Source: Cymodocea nodosa (Eukaryota; Streptophyta; Magnoliopsida; Alismatales; Cymodoceaceae). From it: DNA of 64,000 nt. Within the stretch, counting starts at the first letter, position 1. Every line of letters begins with the position of its first letter. The notes below the pieces were generated by a model. The model made no database searches and was not told the origin of the DNA. It was given only the letters and a program-made list of their open reading frames with translations. Location of the stretch: the NCBI GenBank assembly GCA_036874045.1, contig JAZBRI010000003.1:3484501-3548500 (forward strand). The letters run 5' to 3'. A program made the translations under genes and the position numbers. Below are positions 36,538 to 50,600 of the stretch, in pieces.

Positions 36538-37185
36538 TTTAATATATAAGAATTACATATATTGGTCACAAATAACGTAGACACACGTTACATGTATTTT
36601 CTGCAAAATGATAATAATTGCTGTTCCTCGAGGACGATCCGCGCCGCAAACAAACGAAGCTGACGGCAATCATTTCTTCGGCCACAGCCATCCATTTAAA
36701 TGTGAGACGGTTGTTATAAAATTTAAGAATTTGTGCATTTGCATGAGATTCCCACCTCATCGGTGATCGAAATGTTGGGTTCGTGAGTTCCTTCGAGGAA
36801 GAGCGAGCTCCTGAGCTCCACTGCATTTTTAGTCAACGTTGCCCAGAATTTTCTCTTGAAGAAGAGAAATTTTTAGGCGAGGATTGATAAGGTCATAGTT
36901 GATGGCATGTGATTGAAACTTGTAGTTGGTTACCACGGCCGCACTGGTTCGTCGGTGCCCGGCGTTGGGAGGAGGAGCTCCGGAAGTGTAGAGGCGGCTT
37001 CCACCGTACTATCATGGAAGGACACCGAGAAATGTTTTTCTCATTGTAAGAAAGCATACTGGAACTACCATATTAACCATCGAATCAATGCGTAGGGGAG
37101 AAGAAGGTGACGGTGGACGTCACGAATTATTGGGTAGTTTTGTTTTATATGGTAGGTATAACGAGCAAATAAAGGAGAGGCCCAT
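36538..37185. other. Promoter interval of the BIG BROTHER-like gene
   Basis: Non-coding DNA between the Harbinger element and the predicted first exon of the E3 ligase gene. A TATA-like stretch (TTTTATATGG) at 37142-37151 precedes the TC-rich start of the leader near 37186. Confidence 0.4.
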
Positions 37186-37284
37186 TTGATTCAGTCGTCG
37201 CTTTCCCATCACCCTTCCTGTCCGCCTCTTCTCGGAGGAAAGACCGCAAGGGCTGCCGACGGCACCCTTTTCCGTTTGCCTTTT
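37186..37284 (+). other. Predicted 5' UTR exon of the BIG BROTHER-like gene
   Basis: A pyrimidine-rich segment ends at a strong donor (GTAAGTTTTC at 37285). The next plausible exon start is after a CAG at 38501-38503, giving leader 38504-38600 directly before the ATG. Both are inferred from splice motifs only; the exact start and any additional leader exon are unknown. Confidence 0.4.
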
Positions 37285-37982
37285 GTAAGTTTTCTTTCTG
37301 ATGATCGTTGGATATCTATGTTAGACTTTTTTTTTCTTTTCTTTCCACCAGCTGGAATCGGTTGGTCGTCGGATTCCGTTTCTGCTCCGTGTCATCGAGT
37401 TGTGTCGGTGGGAGGGAACGAAAGGCTGCTTGCTGGGATGTTCGTTCGTTCGTCTATTCTTCAATTGCCTTTACAAAAGAAACAGAATAGTTTCAGAATG
37501 TTCTGATCATTAATAGCACATCTTTCTCGCGCTCGTGTTGGATCTTGTACACTCAAGTACTCGGAGTTGGATTGACTGTTCATTTTTTTATAGTGAGTGG
37601 GAGGCAAAACAAGCGAATTCCAGCTCCGATCTCGATGCATCTCCTGTCCTTCCCCTGGACAACACTTTTTCTGCCTCTCCCCCTCGTCCCGTGAGGTCGC
37701 AAGGCTGATCCGCCTCTTGTCTACCCCTTGCCACCCACTCCTGGTCCGTCTACCCCCGTTGTGTCTTTTGTTTGATTTTGAGTTTTTACTCTTCCACACT
37801 TGCGTATTTGGGTTACCCCTCCCCACTAGTTAGGGGTTTCCTTATCCTTAGATCTTTTAATGTTTCATTGCAATCTATAGTCACTGCAAGAGGTGGTTAT
37901 TGTTAGGGAGCTGTTGTTGGAGGTGATGTCATTGTTGGCACCAACTCACTCATGTTGGCTCTTTGATGTTTCCATGGCTATT

Positions 37983-38119
37983 TGTTACAGGAGATCACGC
38001 TAGTAAGCATGGCCACTGAAGGAAAGCTCGACGTCGACAGCAACATACCATGACAGTGAGATTTCCTTCTCTTAATTAGGCAATTGCCTTAGGTAACACT
38101 AGCGTGATCTCCGGTAACA
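37983..38119. repeat. Inverted repeat with 22-nt arms, one mismatch
   Basis: Arm 37983-38004 (TGTTACAGGAGATCACGC and four more bases) pairs with arm 38098-38119; 21 of 22 positions are complementary. The 93-nt loop contains its own palindrome AGGCAATTGCCT. It lies in the predicted leader intron of the E3 ligase gene and would fold as a hairpin if transcribed. Confidence 0.85.
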
Positions 38120-38600
38120 CTATTCTTCATCACACGGTTGAACATTCAAGGTGTTGAAGCGTTGATCTCGCAGTGACTATTGCTCTTCCATCAGGAGATT
38201 ATTGATTTTTATGGGTTTATTGTATTTTGCCTCTTGTGTTTTGCTTGCGAGACTCGTGATTTTTCATGAGTTATTTTGTAATGGATTGCAAATCAATGAA
38301 AATTTCCATAGATTTCCATGATTCTTCAAAGAAAAAGAGTATCTGATCCAGTTTTTCCAACTAACCTGTCAAAATTCCGAATCATTCTTCACTCACACAA
38401 CTGCAAAATGTTAAAGGAAATGAAAGCTATGAACTTGGTTGAACTTTTTTAAGTTTTATTCCATTGTCGTACATCACCCTTACTTTCATGCTATACTTTT
38501 CAGGGATCTTGCGTGGACTGGCATCGAAAAGGTTTAATCTTTTAAGAATCAGACAAAGGAAACTTTTTTCCAAGTGTACATTTTTAATCTTGAGCTCACA

Positions 38601-41600
38601 ATGATGACTGCGGAGTTGGAAACAAGGGGCAAGAACAAAGTGGCTCTTCACTATGCAAACACAGATACTCCACATGCGTTTAAGGAAATTGAAGAACATT
38701 TCCATGATCATACTGATATTCAGATTGCTGAGGTTTTCCAAGATCAGGTTTGTTGAAATTTAAAATATGAAATTTTATCTTAAGATCTCTGAGGTTCTTC
38801 AAGATCAGGTTTATTGAACTTTAAAATATGAAATTGTCTTTTGTTATCAAGATGAAAGCATTGTGAAGGTGCAACACAAACAAAATCAATGTTCTAGAGA
38901 ACATAAAACAGCCTTTACATGTTTTGATTTTCTAAATGTTTTTTATTTTTATTTTTAAATGGAACATAATGGACATTTAATGAATAATATTGATTGAAAT
39001 TAAAAAAAGTGAAACAGAAAGTCTTACACTCATACAAGCAAACAAAATATCTCAAGCTTCCTCAGATGAAACTATAATTCAAATGCAAACAGTTTAACTA
39101 AAAACACATAAATTTAATATTTGTAATCATATTTCATCCATAAAATATGATTATAATATGTCCATGAATAAATAATTCACAAGGCATAATTAAACTACCA
39201 TATTAAGTGGCAAAAAACATTGTCGATTTATATAAAATGGTTATATAAAGTCTAATCTGTTAAATATCATTTTAGTCCATTTCTAATGGTTCCATATAGA
39301 AAGTCTTTAAGCTTTGATGCCTACCCTTGCCATTTTTTGGGAACAATGAGCTCATGCACCCATTAAGCTTTGATTGGATGGTAACTTATTGATCAATGTG
39401 CTTAAGGTTTTGTCCATTTGTATCAGAATGGATGTTTAGCTTTTTGAAAAAAATACCAAATGTTAAGTAGAACAAACATTAAACATGAGAGTGTACTATT
39501 CTAAACTAAAAATCAAAATTCACATGATGTATTTTCTTATTTTAGTTTCATTTGTAACTCAAGAAAAAAATTACGTCTTTTTCTTTTGACATATGGAATA
39601 TCCATCATCCATCATAGCAAGTTTATAAATCCAATACTAATGTTTAGCGTTTTAGACATACCACTATTGCACCTCAACCCAACCAAATAGTTAGATACCA
39701 TGTGTTAGGTAGCACAATTTTCAATATGTAATTATTATCCAATTAACATAAATCTCTAACGTGTGACTATTATCCTACTATTAATTGACTCTAAAGCCCT
39801 CAAATCAGAGAATATAATATGTACAACTTACAAATCTCTTACACACAATTAAGAAAAAGAAATACATAAAAAATACTTTCACTACTAGCAGCCAGTAATG
39901 TAAGTTATAGTGTAACAATTGTTTATATAGTTGAAGCAGCAACAACAAGACATGAACATACTATATGTATGAATAAGCAACAGTAGACAAGTGGGCAAGT
40001 AATTGTAGTAGTTGTTGATCATAGATGTTGAAATAGTAAGGTTAGTTTTTATGTGTCTTGGATCCATCTAGACTATAAATGGATATCCATTTAACTTTAG
40101 AGTATAGATATATATTCCTTTGTAACTTATTTTGCACTAATCAATTGAAGATTATTCCTCTTGTTTCACATGGTATAAGAGCATTAGGTAAATAAACCTA
40201 GGGCTCTCTACTTTGTCTCCACCACCACCATCTTCTATGGCTAGAACAATCATTGTTTCCTTCCACTAAGTCAACAATGTTCTCTGCTAATCTTCTTCTT
40301 CCTTTGCATATGGTTTCGTGTGTTGTCTATGGTGGTTGGTGTTGATGCCACTAATGTCAACCACTGCTTAGTCCATGACTTCATCTTGCCTTTATTGGTG
40401 TCGTCAATTGGAGTCAAACTATTAGACACCTCTTTCTCCTCCTGCTAGAATCTGACTGTGGGCCTCTCCTTCACATTGGACAACTTGGCCTTCTATTGTT
40501 GTAGCTTCACTGAGTTCTAGAAACTCTTTTTGTCAATTCTACAATACCACTATGACATTTTCAAAGATGAAATTGATAGTCATGGTAGACATCACAGTCA
40601 TTATAGTTCTAGAAACTCAACATTTTTGATTGCAGAATAACAACCTCTATATTGCACACACTTGAACGTAACTTCTGTGTGGAGTCACCCTCTTCATGTG
40701 TGTGAGACCAAGTATTGAAAGTCACCTTGCTCACAAATGAACTCTTGAGAAAACTCTGCCATTGTCGACAAGAAGGGGGCAAAGCTTGTATTTGACTAAA
40801 CAACCTTTCAAACAGTTGAACAATCTTCCAAACAATCGAACAATAGCCACCTCTAGTAGTGATGGCTTCTTCCTCATAGGCTAATATTAGTGTGGCGACT
40901 CCTAATGAAACTTTTGGACCTATTGTCACCATTTTGTAGGTAGATTATGAACACTACCTTTAGTTATAGGGGCAAAACCCTACTACCATGAGTACTCAAG
41001 CCCTCTCATTTTTTTTAGGTACTAGTATTGCCTTGATAGCTTTTGGTGATAATCCTTAGATAATAAACTTTAAAACTTTCTCACACATTTTAAGTACACC
41101 TTCTTTGTTTGATCGTTTATCCATTATTACTAATAAAACTTCAATCACTGTTGTCGATAGTTGTTCATGTCTTGTATTTGGTCAAAGAGAGATTCAAGCA
41201 TCCTCTCAGATAAGACTAAATAATGTCTTTTACATTCTTTAATTTTCTTTCAACTTATTATCTATTAGTGCTAGTACAGTTTAATTACAATTCTCAGTTA
41301 TTTTTTTTTCTTTTCATTATATCTTTTAAGACTTGTAGATAGAATAAATGATTGATTTGGGGTGTAGGTCACATTCTTTTAGAGCTTACTTGTTGGTTTG
41401 TGATCATATATCTCGTGACTTGATTGCGTGTATGTCGAGTATGAACTCTTCTATTTTGTGGCACTATCGTCTTAGTCACCCATCATGTGAGAAGCTTTGT
41501 AAGGCGCTTCCATGGGTTACTATATCTCTTTTCATTTGTGAGTCTTGTTAACTTATGAAGTACACTTGTGCAACCTTTAAATAATTATGTTTTATATCGT

Positions 41601-44600
41601 TTGTTAACATATTTGATATTGTCTATTGTGACATCTAGAGACCTAATAGAGTTGCTTCTATCTTTAACCATAAATATTATATTATATTTATTGATGATTA
41701 TTCACGTGTGTCTTGGATTTATTTGTTGAAAAATTGTTGCAATGTTTTTGATGCTTTTAAATAATTTCTTGTTAAAATACAAAACCAATTTTCTATTTGT
41801 CTTAAGATATTACATATTAATAATGCCCTTAAGTTCATGCAAGTCGATTTTCAATCTCTTTGCTCCTCTCTTGGTGTTCTTCATTAGACCATGTGTTCTC
41901 ACATATCGCAACAAAATAGGATTGTCGAACACAAACATCCTCGTATTCTCGATGTGACTTGCACTCTTATGTTATAGATATATGTTCTTAAATTTCTTTG
42001 GTTTGATATCATCCTTACTGTTGTTTACTTGATTAACTGCATGTCGTTTATGTCTTTAGGTAGAGGTTATTCCCTTTCATTGCTTATATTTTAAAGAAGA
42101 ATTGTTTCCTATTTTTTAAAAAGTGTTTGAGTACATTGTCTTTATTTAAGATCTTTCTCTTGGTCTTGATAAATTAGTCTTATGCAATTAAATGTATTTT
42201 TGTTGATTACTCTCACACTTAAAAGGGGTACCATCTTTACTATCTTCCTATTCATAAATATGTTACGTTAATAGATGTCATCTTTTTTGAGTCTCAAACT
42301 TATTTTGATGTGAGATTTTCTTTTGTTACCTTAGAAGATCAAGGGTCTGATACTCTTGTAGGTTTCGTTAAGGTCACTTGTGACCAAAGTCCTTATGCTA
42401 CATCTACTGAAGATACTCCTATGTGTGATGTTGTTGGTCAGCAAACATTACAGATATATAGTCGTTGACCACACACTCCTCTTATTGTATTTAAATAATC
42501 TTCTGTTCCTAAGAGTGAGTCTATCCCTTTATCTATGCTTGCAAATTAGCCCACTCTAGTTGATCTTCCTGTTGCTTTAAGGAAGGGAACTCACTCTTGC
42601 ACCTAACATTTCTTATTTAATGCATTTCATATGCCAATTTTGACCTCATTTTCTATAATTTTGCTTTAGCTATTTTTACAAAGTCTTTACCTATAGTTTA
42701 TCATGAAACAATTGACACTTCGAGTCCATTAGTGTACTTTAGAAAGTTCAAACGAAAAGAAAATAGAATGTTTGGAATGTCAGAATTTCCATAGGAGTTT
42801 AGTGCATCTACCGAAAAGTTCAAAAAGTTAGAATTTTTTTAAGAGGTTTAGTGTATGCCAAAATGTTCAGAAATTGTAAAACTTTACCTAAAATAATGTA
42901 ATTGATACATCAATTTGTAATTTGATATTTAAAAATAAAAATAATATTAATAAATTGAAAAAGTATACGTGTTTAAATTATTACAACATAAATGTAAAGA
43001 ATAGTCAAAATAAATAAGAAAAAATGAATAGTTGTGGTGGCCCCTGGTCCACATAAAAATTTTTCTTATGAATCCATAGGAAAAACTCTTGATGGTTTAT
43101 AGCTTTGCCCTTTCATGTGGTGGCCCTTGATCTTCAACGCAGGCTTTCTTTTTGAGGAAAGGCTCAAGTCAAAGTTTGAGAACCCAATATTTTGTATCCT
43201 CCTCGTGTCATTTCCAACCATCTTCGTTCAACAACTCCATCCGTTATTCCCCATCGCATTCGATGAGAACCTTCCATGGTGACAACTTAGAGGAAGCTTG
43301 TGTGAACAAGGCCAAATGAAGGAGAAGAGATATAGGAATTAATTAGACGTAAATTATGTTTTGATATATTTAGATAAATTTGATTAGTGTGTTTCTTTTT
43401 AAGTTTTTAAAATTTGAATTTTGAATGGCTATCTTTTGCATATTTAAAATTTGAATTGTCGCAAAATACACTAGCTTAGATTTAAAAGTTAGGAACTTCT
43501 TTATGTGGATGCAATTAAACAATGAGATATTCTTCTGATTGATTTTGATGTTCTCTCTTTTCTTATTTTGACAAGTACTAATTAAGGTGAGTTTTATTTC
43601 TTATTTGTATTCTAGATTCCCTACCAAGATCTTTCCATGCACTTAGTTTAATCTGACATACACTCAAATAGCCAAAAAAACTCCCTAGGAAAAGAGAAAC
43701 CAGCCACGTACTTCATGGTCCTCATCCAGAAAACACACCTAGTAGCTAACAATTAAACTAGCTTAACGCTTGACATCCTACTAACAATCAAACCAGAAAA
43801 ATCAAAAACAACATTTGGTGAGATCGCATACAACAACACCACACTTGACATCTCCACACCTCCTTTCAATAGTTTGACTAGGAAATCAAGTCGGTATGAC
43901 CACTTACTATAACCAAATTCCTAACATCTACATCGATGGATCTTAGTATAACCAAGTATATAGACCGATGTACTTTAGATTTTATCAACACTAACATAAA
44001 CATTATTCAATGACATAAACATTATAGAAAGGAAATGGTATAAACATTATTCAATGACAGGTAGTTGAACGACATTATTCAAAAAAATTAGTTGGAAGAT
44101 TTGTGAACTCTAAACCTAATACAAACAACAATGGTAGGTAGTTGAGAATCAAAACAACAATATAAATAAAAAAATCTTATTGGCTTAAAGGAAGAGGGCA
44201 CGAAGTTATATTGATGCGAGCTTATAGGGAGCTTCTAGCAAAGATGGGTTGAAGGGTACGTTATCAATAGTAGAGATTTGTTGGGAGATATTGCTAGGAA
44301 CAATGGAGTAACGAAAGTTGAAAGGACGTCGCTTAGAACGATTGAGCAGCGGAAGTCGAGAGGATGTCGCTTTGAATGGTCGAGTAGCAGAAGTCGAGAG
44401 AATGTCGCCTACAATGAGAACTACCAAGCGTAGGAGTTGCAAGGTTGGGTCATGTAGGTTGGAGGTCGGTGAGCAAGGTCAGGGACTACCGATCGGATGT
44501 TGGTAAGCAAGGTCAGTGAGTTGTTATTGGAGTCACAAGGTTAAGGAGTCGTGTAGTGAGGGATTTGCTAGGAGGTCGAACTTTCAGGAGTTGCGAGTTC

Positions 44601-47600
44601 GGCAAGCATCAGGCGGCATTGAAAATCAAACCTTTTATATGGACGAAAACATCTTGAAATCCTTTCCGCCATTTTCTGTCCACACTAATGACCTACAAAC
44701 GGAAAGTTTCAACTTTCCTTTCCTTTCCCTGAAATCCGATATGCACTAATCCTCCCTTTGTGTTAGAAGAATGTTATGGATGAGAAAATGAATATTATTC
44801 TTTCTTATGGCATGTGAGAATTTGTTCCTTGTCTTAAAGGGGCGAATATGGTCTCTTGTAGATGAGTTTATACTATTAAGCATAAATCTGATGATAGTGT
44901 TGCTTAATATAAAGTATGCTTGGTTGCTCGTGACTTCTCACAAGAATATAGCATAGACTATGAAAAACATTCTCTTTCGTTGTTCATTTTGACTCTGTTT
45001 GAGTCTTATTATCTATAGTAGTAAATTAGTCTTGAAATTTAGTTCAACTGATGTCAAAAACACATTTTTCTATGGAGATCTGAATGAACTTATTTATATG
45101 AAGCAACTACTTGATTATGTTACTTAAGAAGAGACCAAATAGTTTTACTTGTTTTACAAAACTATTTATAGTCTCAAACAAAGTCTCAAAACTTGGTTTG
45201 AGAAGTTCTACATTGTTATATGAAGCAAATGTTTTGACAATTGCAAGGTCAATCATTCTATCTTCATCAAAAAGACCTCAAGGGAGATTGTTCTTCTTGT
45301 AGTTTATATGGATGATATCCTATTAATAGGTGATGATGTGTAAGACATTGAAGACACCAAACATTTTCTAAACAAATATTTTACCACTAAAGACGTGAGT
45401 AAACCAAGATATTTTTTGAATATTGAACTCGCATATTCTAGAGGGAGACTATCATTGTTTTAAAAAAAATATACTTTAGACCTATTGAAGGAAACTAAGC
45501 TTGAGGAGTGTGAACCTAAGTGCACTTCACTAGAACAAAATCACTCCTTTCATGATGAAAATTCTCTATTGTTTGAAGATCTAGGACGATACAAGTGTCT
45601 AGTTGAGAAACTTATTTACTTGATAGTCACCAAACTAGATATCATATTTGTTGTAAATTTACTTAGTCAATTCATGCATACATCGAGAGAGGCTCATTGG
45701 CATGGTGTCATTTGTGTTCTATCATATATTAAACAGACTTTTAGAAAAGGGCTTTTATATGAAAAGCATGGACACTTAAGGGTTGAAGGTTATTCTAATG
45801 TTAGATATGTTGAAGACAAGGTTGATTGAAAATCTACTTCTAGGTACTTGACCTATTTTTGGTGGCAATCTTATTACTTGATGTAGTAAAACGTAAAATG
45901 TTGTTGCTTAAGTTAATGTTGAAGTTAAATATCGATGTATGTCTCACATTGTTTTAGAGATAATTTAACTGAAGACATTATTACAAGAGCTAAGAGTTGA
46001 GGTTAATGAGTTTATGCCAATGCATTATAACAATCAAGTTGTCATTTGTATTGCAAACAATCTTATCTTTTATGAGCAAACCAAATACATTAAAGTTGAT
46101 TGTCACTTCATCAGAGATAATGTTTTAAGAAGAGTTATATCTACTCTTTATACTTGGTTTGAAGATCAACTTATTGATATTCTTATTAAAGGTCTAAGGA
46201 TTGAGATTTTTGAAAATTTATATAACAAGCTAAACTTATTTGATATATATGGTTCAACTTGAGAGAGAGTGTTGAAATAGTAATGTTAGTTTTTATGTGT
46301 CTTGGATCCATCTAAACTCTAAATGGATATCCATTAGTTGTAGAGTATATATATACACCCATTTGTAACTTGTTTTGCACTAATCAATTAAAGATTATTT
46401 CTCACATTTCACAATAGGCATGAACAAAAATAATTATATTGTCCTTTCAATAGTAGATTAGTAGGAAGATAAGAATGATGGCCTTTCAACAGTAGAATTA
46501 TGTTACTGTTCTCAAATTGAGAGGCATGATTAGTAGTTAATCGTGTTGACTTTATATAGTAAACATACATGATTAATGGTTAGTCACATTGATTAAGCAG
46601 GCGTAAATACAAACATGAGCACATTTTTCTTTATTTTAGATGTAGGCATCAGTTTTACCACAAACACCAAAGACAACCACCAAGAGCACTAGATCACAAG
46701 TAACATGTAGAGCACATCAGATCAACACATACTGAATGGATCTATTTAGCCTTCTACATATGAATACATATCTCTCTCCCCACTGTCTTTAGTTTTTTAA
46801 TCAACATAAGTATAACACATATGAATACATAATCTCTCATACCCAAAACCCCATCACCATGAGTAGATGGTGAGAATGCAGCTTCAAACGGCACTTCAAA
46901 GGTTGTTCCTCTGATCACCATTGCTAATCTTCTCTTCTTAATAGGTGGGTTGATGCTGTTGGGATCATGGCTTTTGGTAGGCAGTTGTTGGACAGCTGTC
47001 ATTGCTTAGATTATAAAAATCCTTTGTTGTGCTTGGTACATTGGAATAGAATTAGATCTACAATGGAGTTTGTTAGAGTTGTGTTTGTTGTTATTTGGGT
47101 AAATGGATCTTTATATGGATCCTACCCCTTCTATATATACTTGTATCTTCTCTTTCAAGAAATATACACACAAAAACTCTTTTCTCTTCTCCAATATGAT
47201 ATAAGAGCTAGGTTACATTTTCCTGGCCCCTCCCCCCCCCCCCCCCAGTTGCCGCTACTGTTGCTGTTGCTACTACCGTCGTCTTTGTTGCCACCATCGT
47301 CATAGCCGCGGTCGCTGTAGTCACAGCTACAGTTGTCGTCGTCGGGGTTGCAATTGTTGTTGCGGCCCCAGTCACCATCGCTGTCCGACGTGGTTGCTGC
47401 TATTGCAGTTGCCGTCCGTCACAATCACTGTCGTCACGGTCGCCATCCATCGCGGGCACTGTCGTCATTGCGGCCGCATTGCAACTGCTACTATAGCCGT
47501 CATGGTAGTTGCCGCCGCCACCGTTGCTGGTGCCAACCTGTCTACTGTCTGCAAACGTCCTCTATGGCTGTCACCTTAGATAGTGACTAGCAGGAGTAGT

Positions 47601-50600
47601 TGGGTCAACTGAAGTTGTTGACCTAGTGCAGAAGGTGGTTGTTGAAACCACCGGGGCTACAGAAGGTGGCTGCTAAAACCACCAAGGCTGTAGAAGGTGG
47701 CTGCTGAAACCATCTACAGGGTCCAATTGTTGGCTTAATGGCATTTAGAGAGTTTGTGATTCGTCCCTTGTCGGGGCCATCTATGAAACTTAATGAACTT
47801 AACTATTACACATGGTCATTGAGCTTCCTCACCTTTATAGCTGCTCAAAGGAAGAGCAAACACTTAACCCAACTGTCGATGGATATCAAGGAAGCAGGGT
47901 ATGACGACTGGTTTGCTGATGATGCTACTGTAGTTACTTGACTAGAGAATAGCATTGAGCCGGCCATAGCTAAGGGTGTCATGATGCTTCGCCTGGCCAA
48001 ACTGATATGGGATACTCTTAGACAGATGTATGCGGAAGAGAGGAACATCCTGAAGGTGTATGATGTTTATGAGCAGATTTTCACACTCAAGATAGGCAGT
48101 CAATCTGTGTAGGAGTATTATGGGACGATAAGGTCTCTCTTTGAGGAGTTGAATGCTCTACAGCCTCCGACCACTAACTTGACCACACTTCAGAGGTACA
48201 AGAACGATCTACAGGTGGTTGCATTTTTGTTTGGTCTCCCTTCGAAGTTAGTCTCTCAGGTCAGGGGACACTTACTAGAGGGAGATACTACACTTGATCT
48301 AGGATTTGCTTTTGCTCGAGTCCTCTGTATCTACAAGGTAGGCAATATGATTGTTATAGAAACTCAAGATAGCTCAACTTTGATAGTAAAAGGGGCATCT
48401 GGCTAGTAGGAGAGTTGTCCCAACTTTGTCTCTAGCCAAGGGAGATCTGGGCGACGTAGGACTCCTTGCATTCATTGTGGTAAAGTTAACCACCGTTCTA
48501 AAAAGTGTTGGGAGAAATTTGGCAAGCCAACCTAGGCGAGAGTGGTGACAGAATCTGATGGTGGTATATCTGAGGAGGCTTTTGTGGTGATTACTCAGTA
48601 ATAGTATGAGAGGTTGAAGAGAGCACAAGGCCTCAATCACACTGTTGTGGCTTCCTTAGCTTCCACTTCTAATATGACTGTGCGTACAAGTGAGACACAA
48701 TTTTGGATTATCGACTCTGGTGTCTCTTAGCACATGACAGGTTGTCTTACCATTTTCTCTCGCCTTCAGAAAATTCTAAGTCTTCACAGTGTCATTGTGG
48801 CTGATGGCCGCTCATGCCCGATATCTGGACGTGGTATTGTTGAGGCCATTCCAGATATTTGACTTCAGAACACCCTTCTTGTCCCTGAACTTTCCGTTAA
48901 CTTGATTTCAATTAGTGCCATTACTAGCTAGTTATCTTGTTTTGTGACATTCTTTCCCTTTCATTGTATCTATCAGGATCTACAAATGAGGATGAGAATT
49001 GGTTTGGGCCATAAAAGGAGTACCGAGGAGTATGTACTTGCTCAAGATACACATTCACGTGGTCTAGTTGTCGTGCTATCCTCCACTGCTGTGTCACCTC
49101 TTCTCTGGCATTGTTGTCTTGGTTACCCCTTAATCCACAAACTGTAGCAGGTATTACCGTGAATTGATATTTCTGAGTTTCAATGTGAGTCCTGTCAAGT
49201 TGGTAAACATAGTCGTTCTTCTTACCCCCGTATGTCTCTTACAAAGAGTCTTGCTATATTTGATCTGATTCATTGTGATGTTTGGGGTTCAAGTCGAGTA
49301 ACTTCTTTAAGAGATTATTGATATTATCTTATGTTAGTTGAGATTTCTCTCGTGTCTGTTGGGCATACTTGTTAAAGGACAGAAAATCTATTGTTACTTA
49401 TATTGAAAATTTTGTTTGTGAAATTAATACTCAGTTTTCTGTGACTCCAAAATGTCTTCGGACTGATAACGTCCTTGAGTTTGTGAACTCTCATTTTCAA
49501 AACCTCTGCCTTTCCAAGGGGATCCTTCACTAGACTATGTGTTCTCACATCTCCCAACAAAATGGGTTGACTGAGAGGAAACATCGTCATTTACTGGATG
49601 TCACGCAGACTCTTCTGGTTCACATGAATGTTCCTAAGTATTTTTGGCTTGAAGTTGTTCTTACCGCCGCCTACCTTATTAATAGGATGCCTTTTTCTTT
49701 CCTTAAGGGAGAGGTTCCTCTACACTGCCTCTTTCTTGATGGGGAATTGTTTCTCCTCACTCCTAGAGTGTTTGGGTGCACAGCCTATATTCAGGATCTT
49801 AGTCTGGGACTGGACAAGTTTGATGCTCGTGCCCTTAAGTGTGTATTTGTTGGGTACTCTAAGACTCAGAAGGAGTATAGATGTTATCACCCTCATACAA
49901 GACGATACTTCATTTCCTTTGATGCCACCTTTTTAGAGGATCAGCCTTACTTTTTGCAACAGGTAAATTCTATTGAGGAGTCTAACACCACTAGTCCTTT
50001 ATTGCCCTACCTCACTTCTGATAACAAACATGTGGAGGAGACCCTCAACATAGCTGGTGCAGACAGACCTATGTAGGTGTATCAAAGGCGACAACGACAC
50101 GAGGTTGTCTCTGTAGCTCCACCAAGGACCGTCTTAGATGCAAATCCTACTACCACTTCAGATGAATTATCGATTGCTCTTCGTAAAGGTATACACTCTT
50201 GCACACAACACCCCATCTCCTAGTTTATTTCTTATGATCACCTTACCTCCTCCTGCCGCAATTTTGCTCTATCTGTTATGTCTGAGGGTGTACCTAAGAC
50301 ATACTAGGAAGTTTTACAATGTCCTTCTTGGAAACAAGCCATGAATCAGGAGATGCAAGCCTTATGGTCACGAGGTGCATGGGAGCTGGTTCCTTGCCCT
50401 ACTGATGCCAATCTAGTATCTTGCAAATGAGTTTTCACTATGAAGTTCAAACCAGATGGTACAGTAGAGAGACACAAGGCACGACTTGTGGCTAAGGGCT
50501 TTACCTAAGAACATGGGGTTGATTATGCAGAAACTTTCTCTCCAATGGCTCGCCTCAATTCTATTAGAGTATTACTATTTATGACTATTAACAAGAATTG

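Larger units (their letters stand above)
40026..46413 (+). mobile_element. Ty1/copia element with two LTRs, containing a 2-kb insertion
   Basis: LTRs 40026-40170 and 46270-46413 begin TGTTGAAATAG and end TTTCACA. Flanking 5-bp sequences ATAGA and ATAGG are a near-perfect target duplication. A primer-binding site TGGTATAAGAGC (initiator-Met tRNA type) follows the 5' LTR, and a purine tract GAGAGAGAG precedes the 3' LTR. In order I see the pre-integrase HYRLSHPS region (about 41460), integrase (41580-42060), reverse transcriptase (after 44760) and RNase H (45780-46240). Gag is short or eroded. The LTRs differ at roughly 12 per cent, so the insertion is several million years old. It is broken in well over ten places and lies in intron 1 of the E3 ligase gene, same orientation. 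Confidence 0.9.

Noticed and set aside
46754-47002. An 82-codon minus-strand frame between the two copia elements
   Set aside because: No similarity to a known protein, no splice context that joins it to another exon, and length within chance expectation.
47220-47720. GC-rich trinucleotide region as a host exon
   Set aside because: It lies directly between the 5' LTR/primer site and gag of a copia element and is its untranslated leader.
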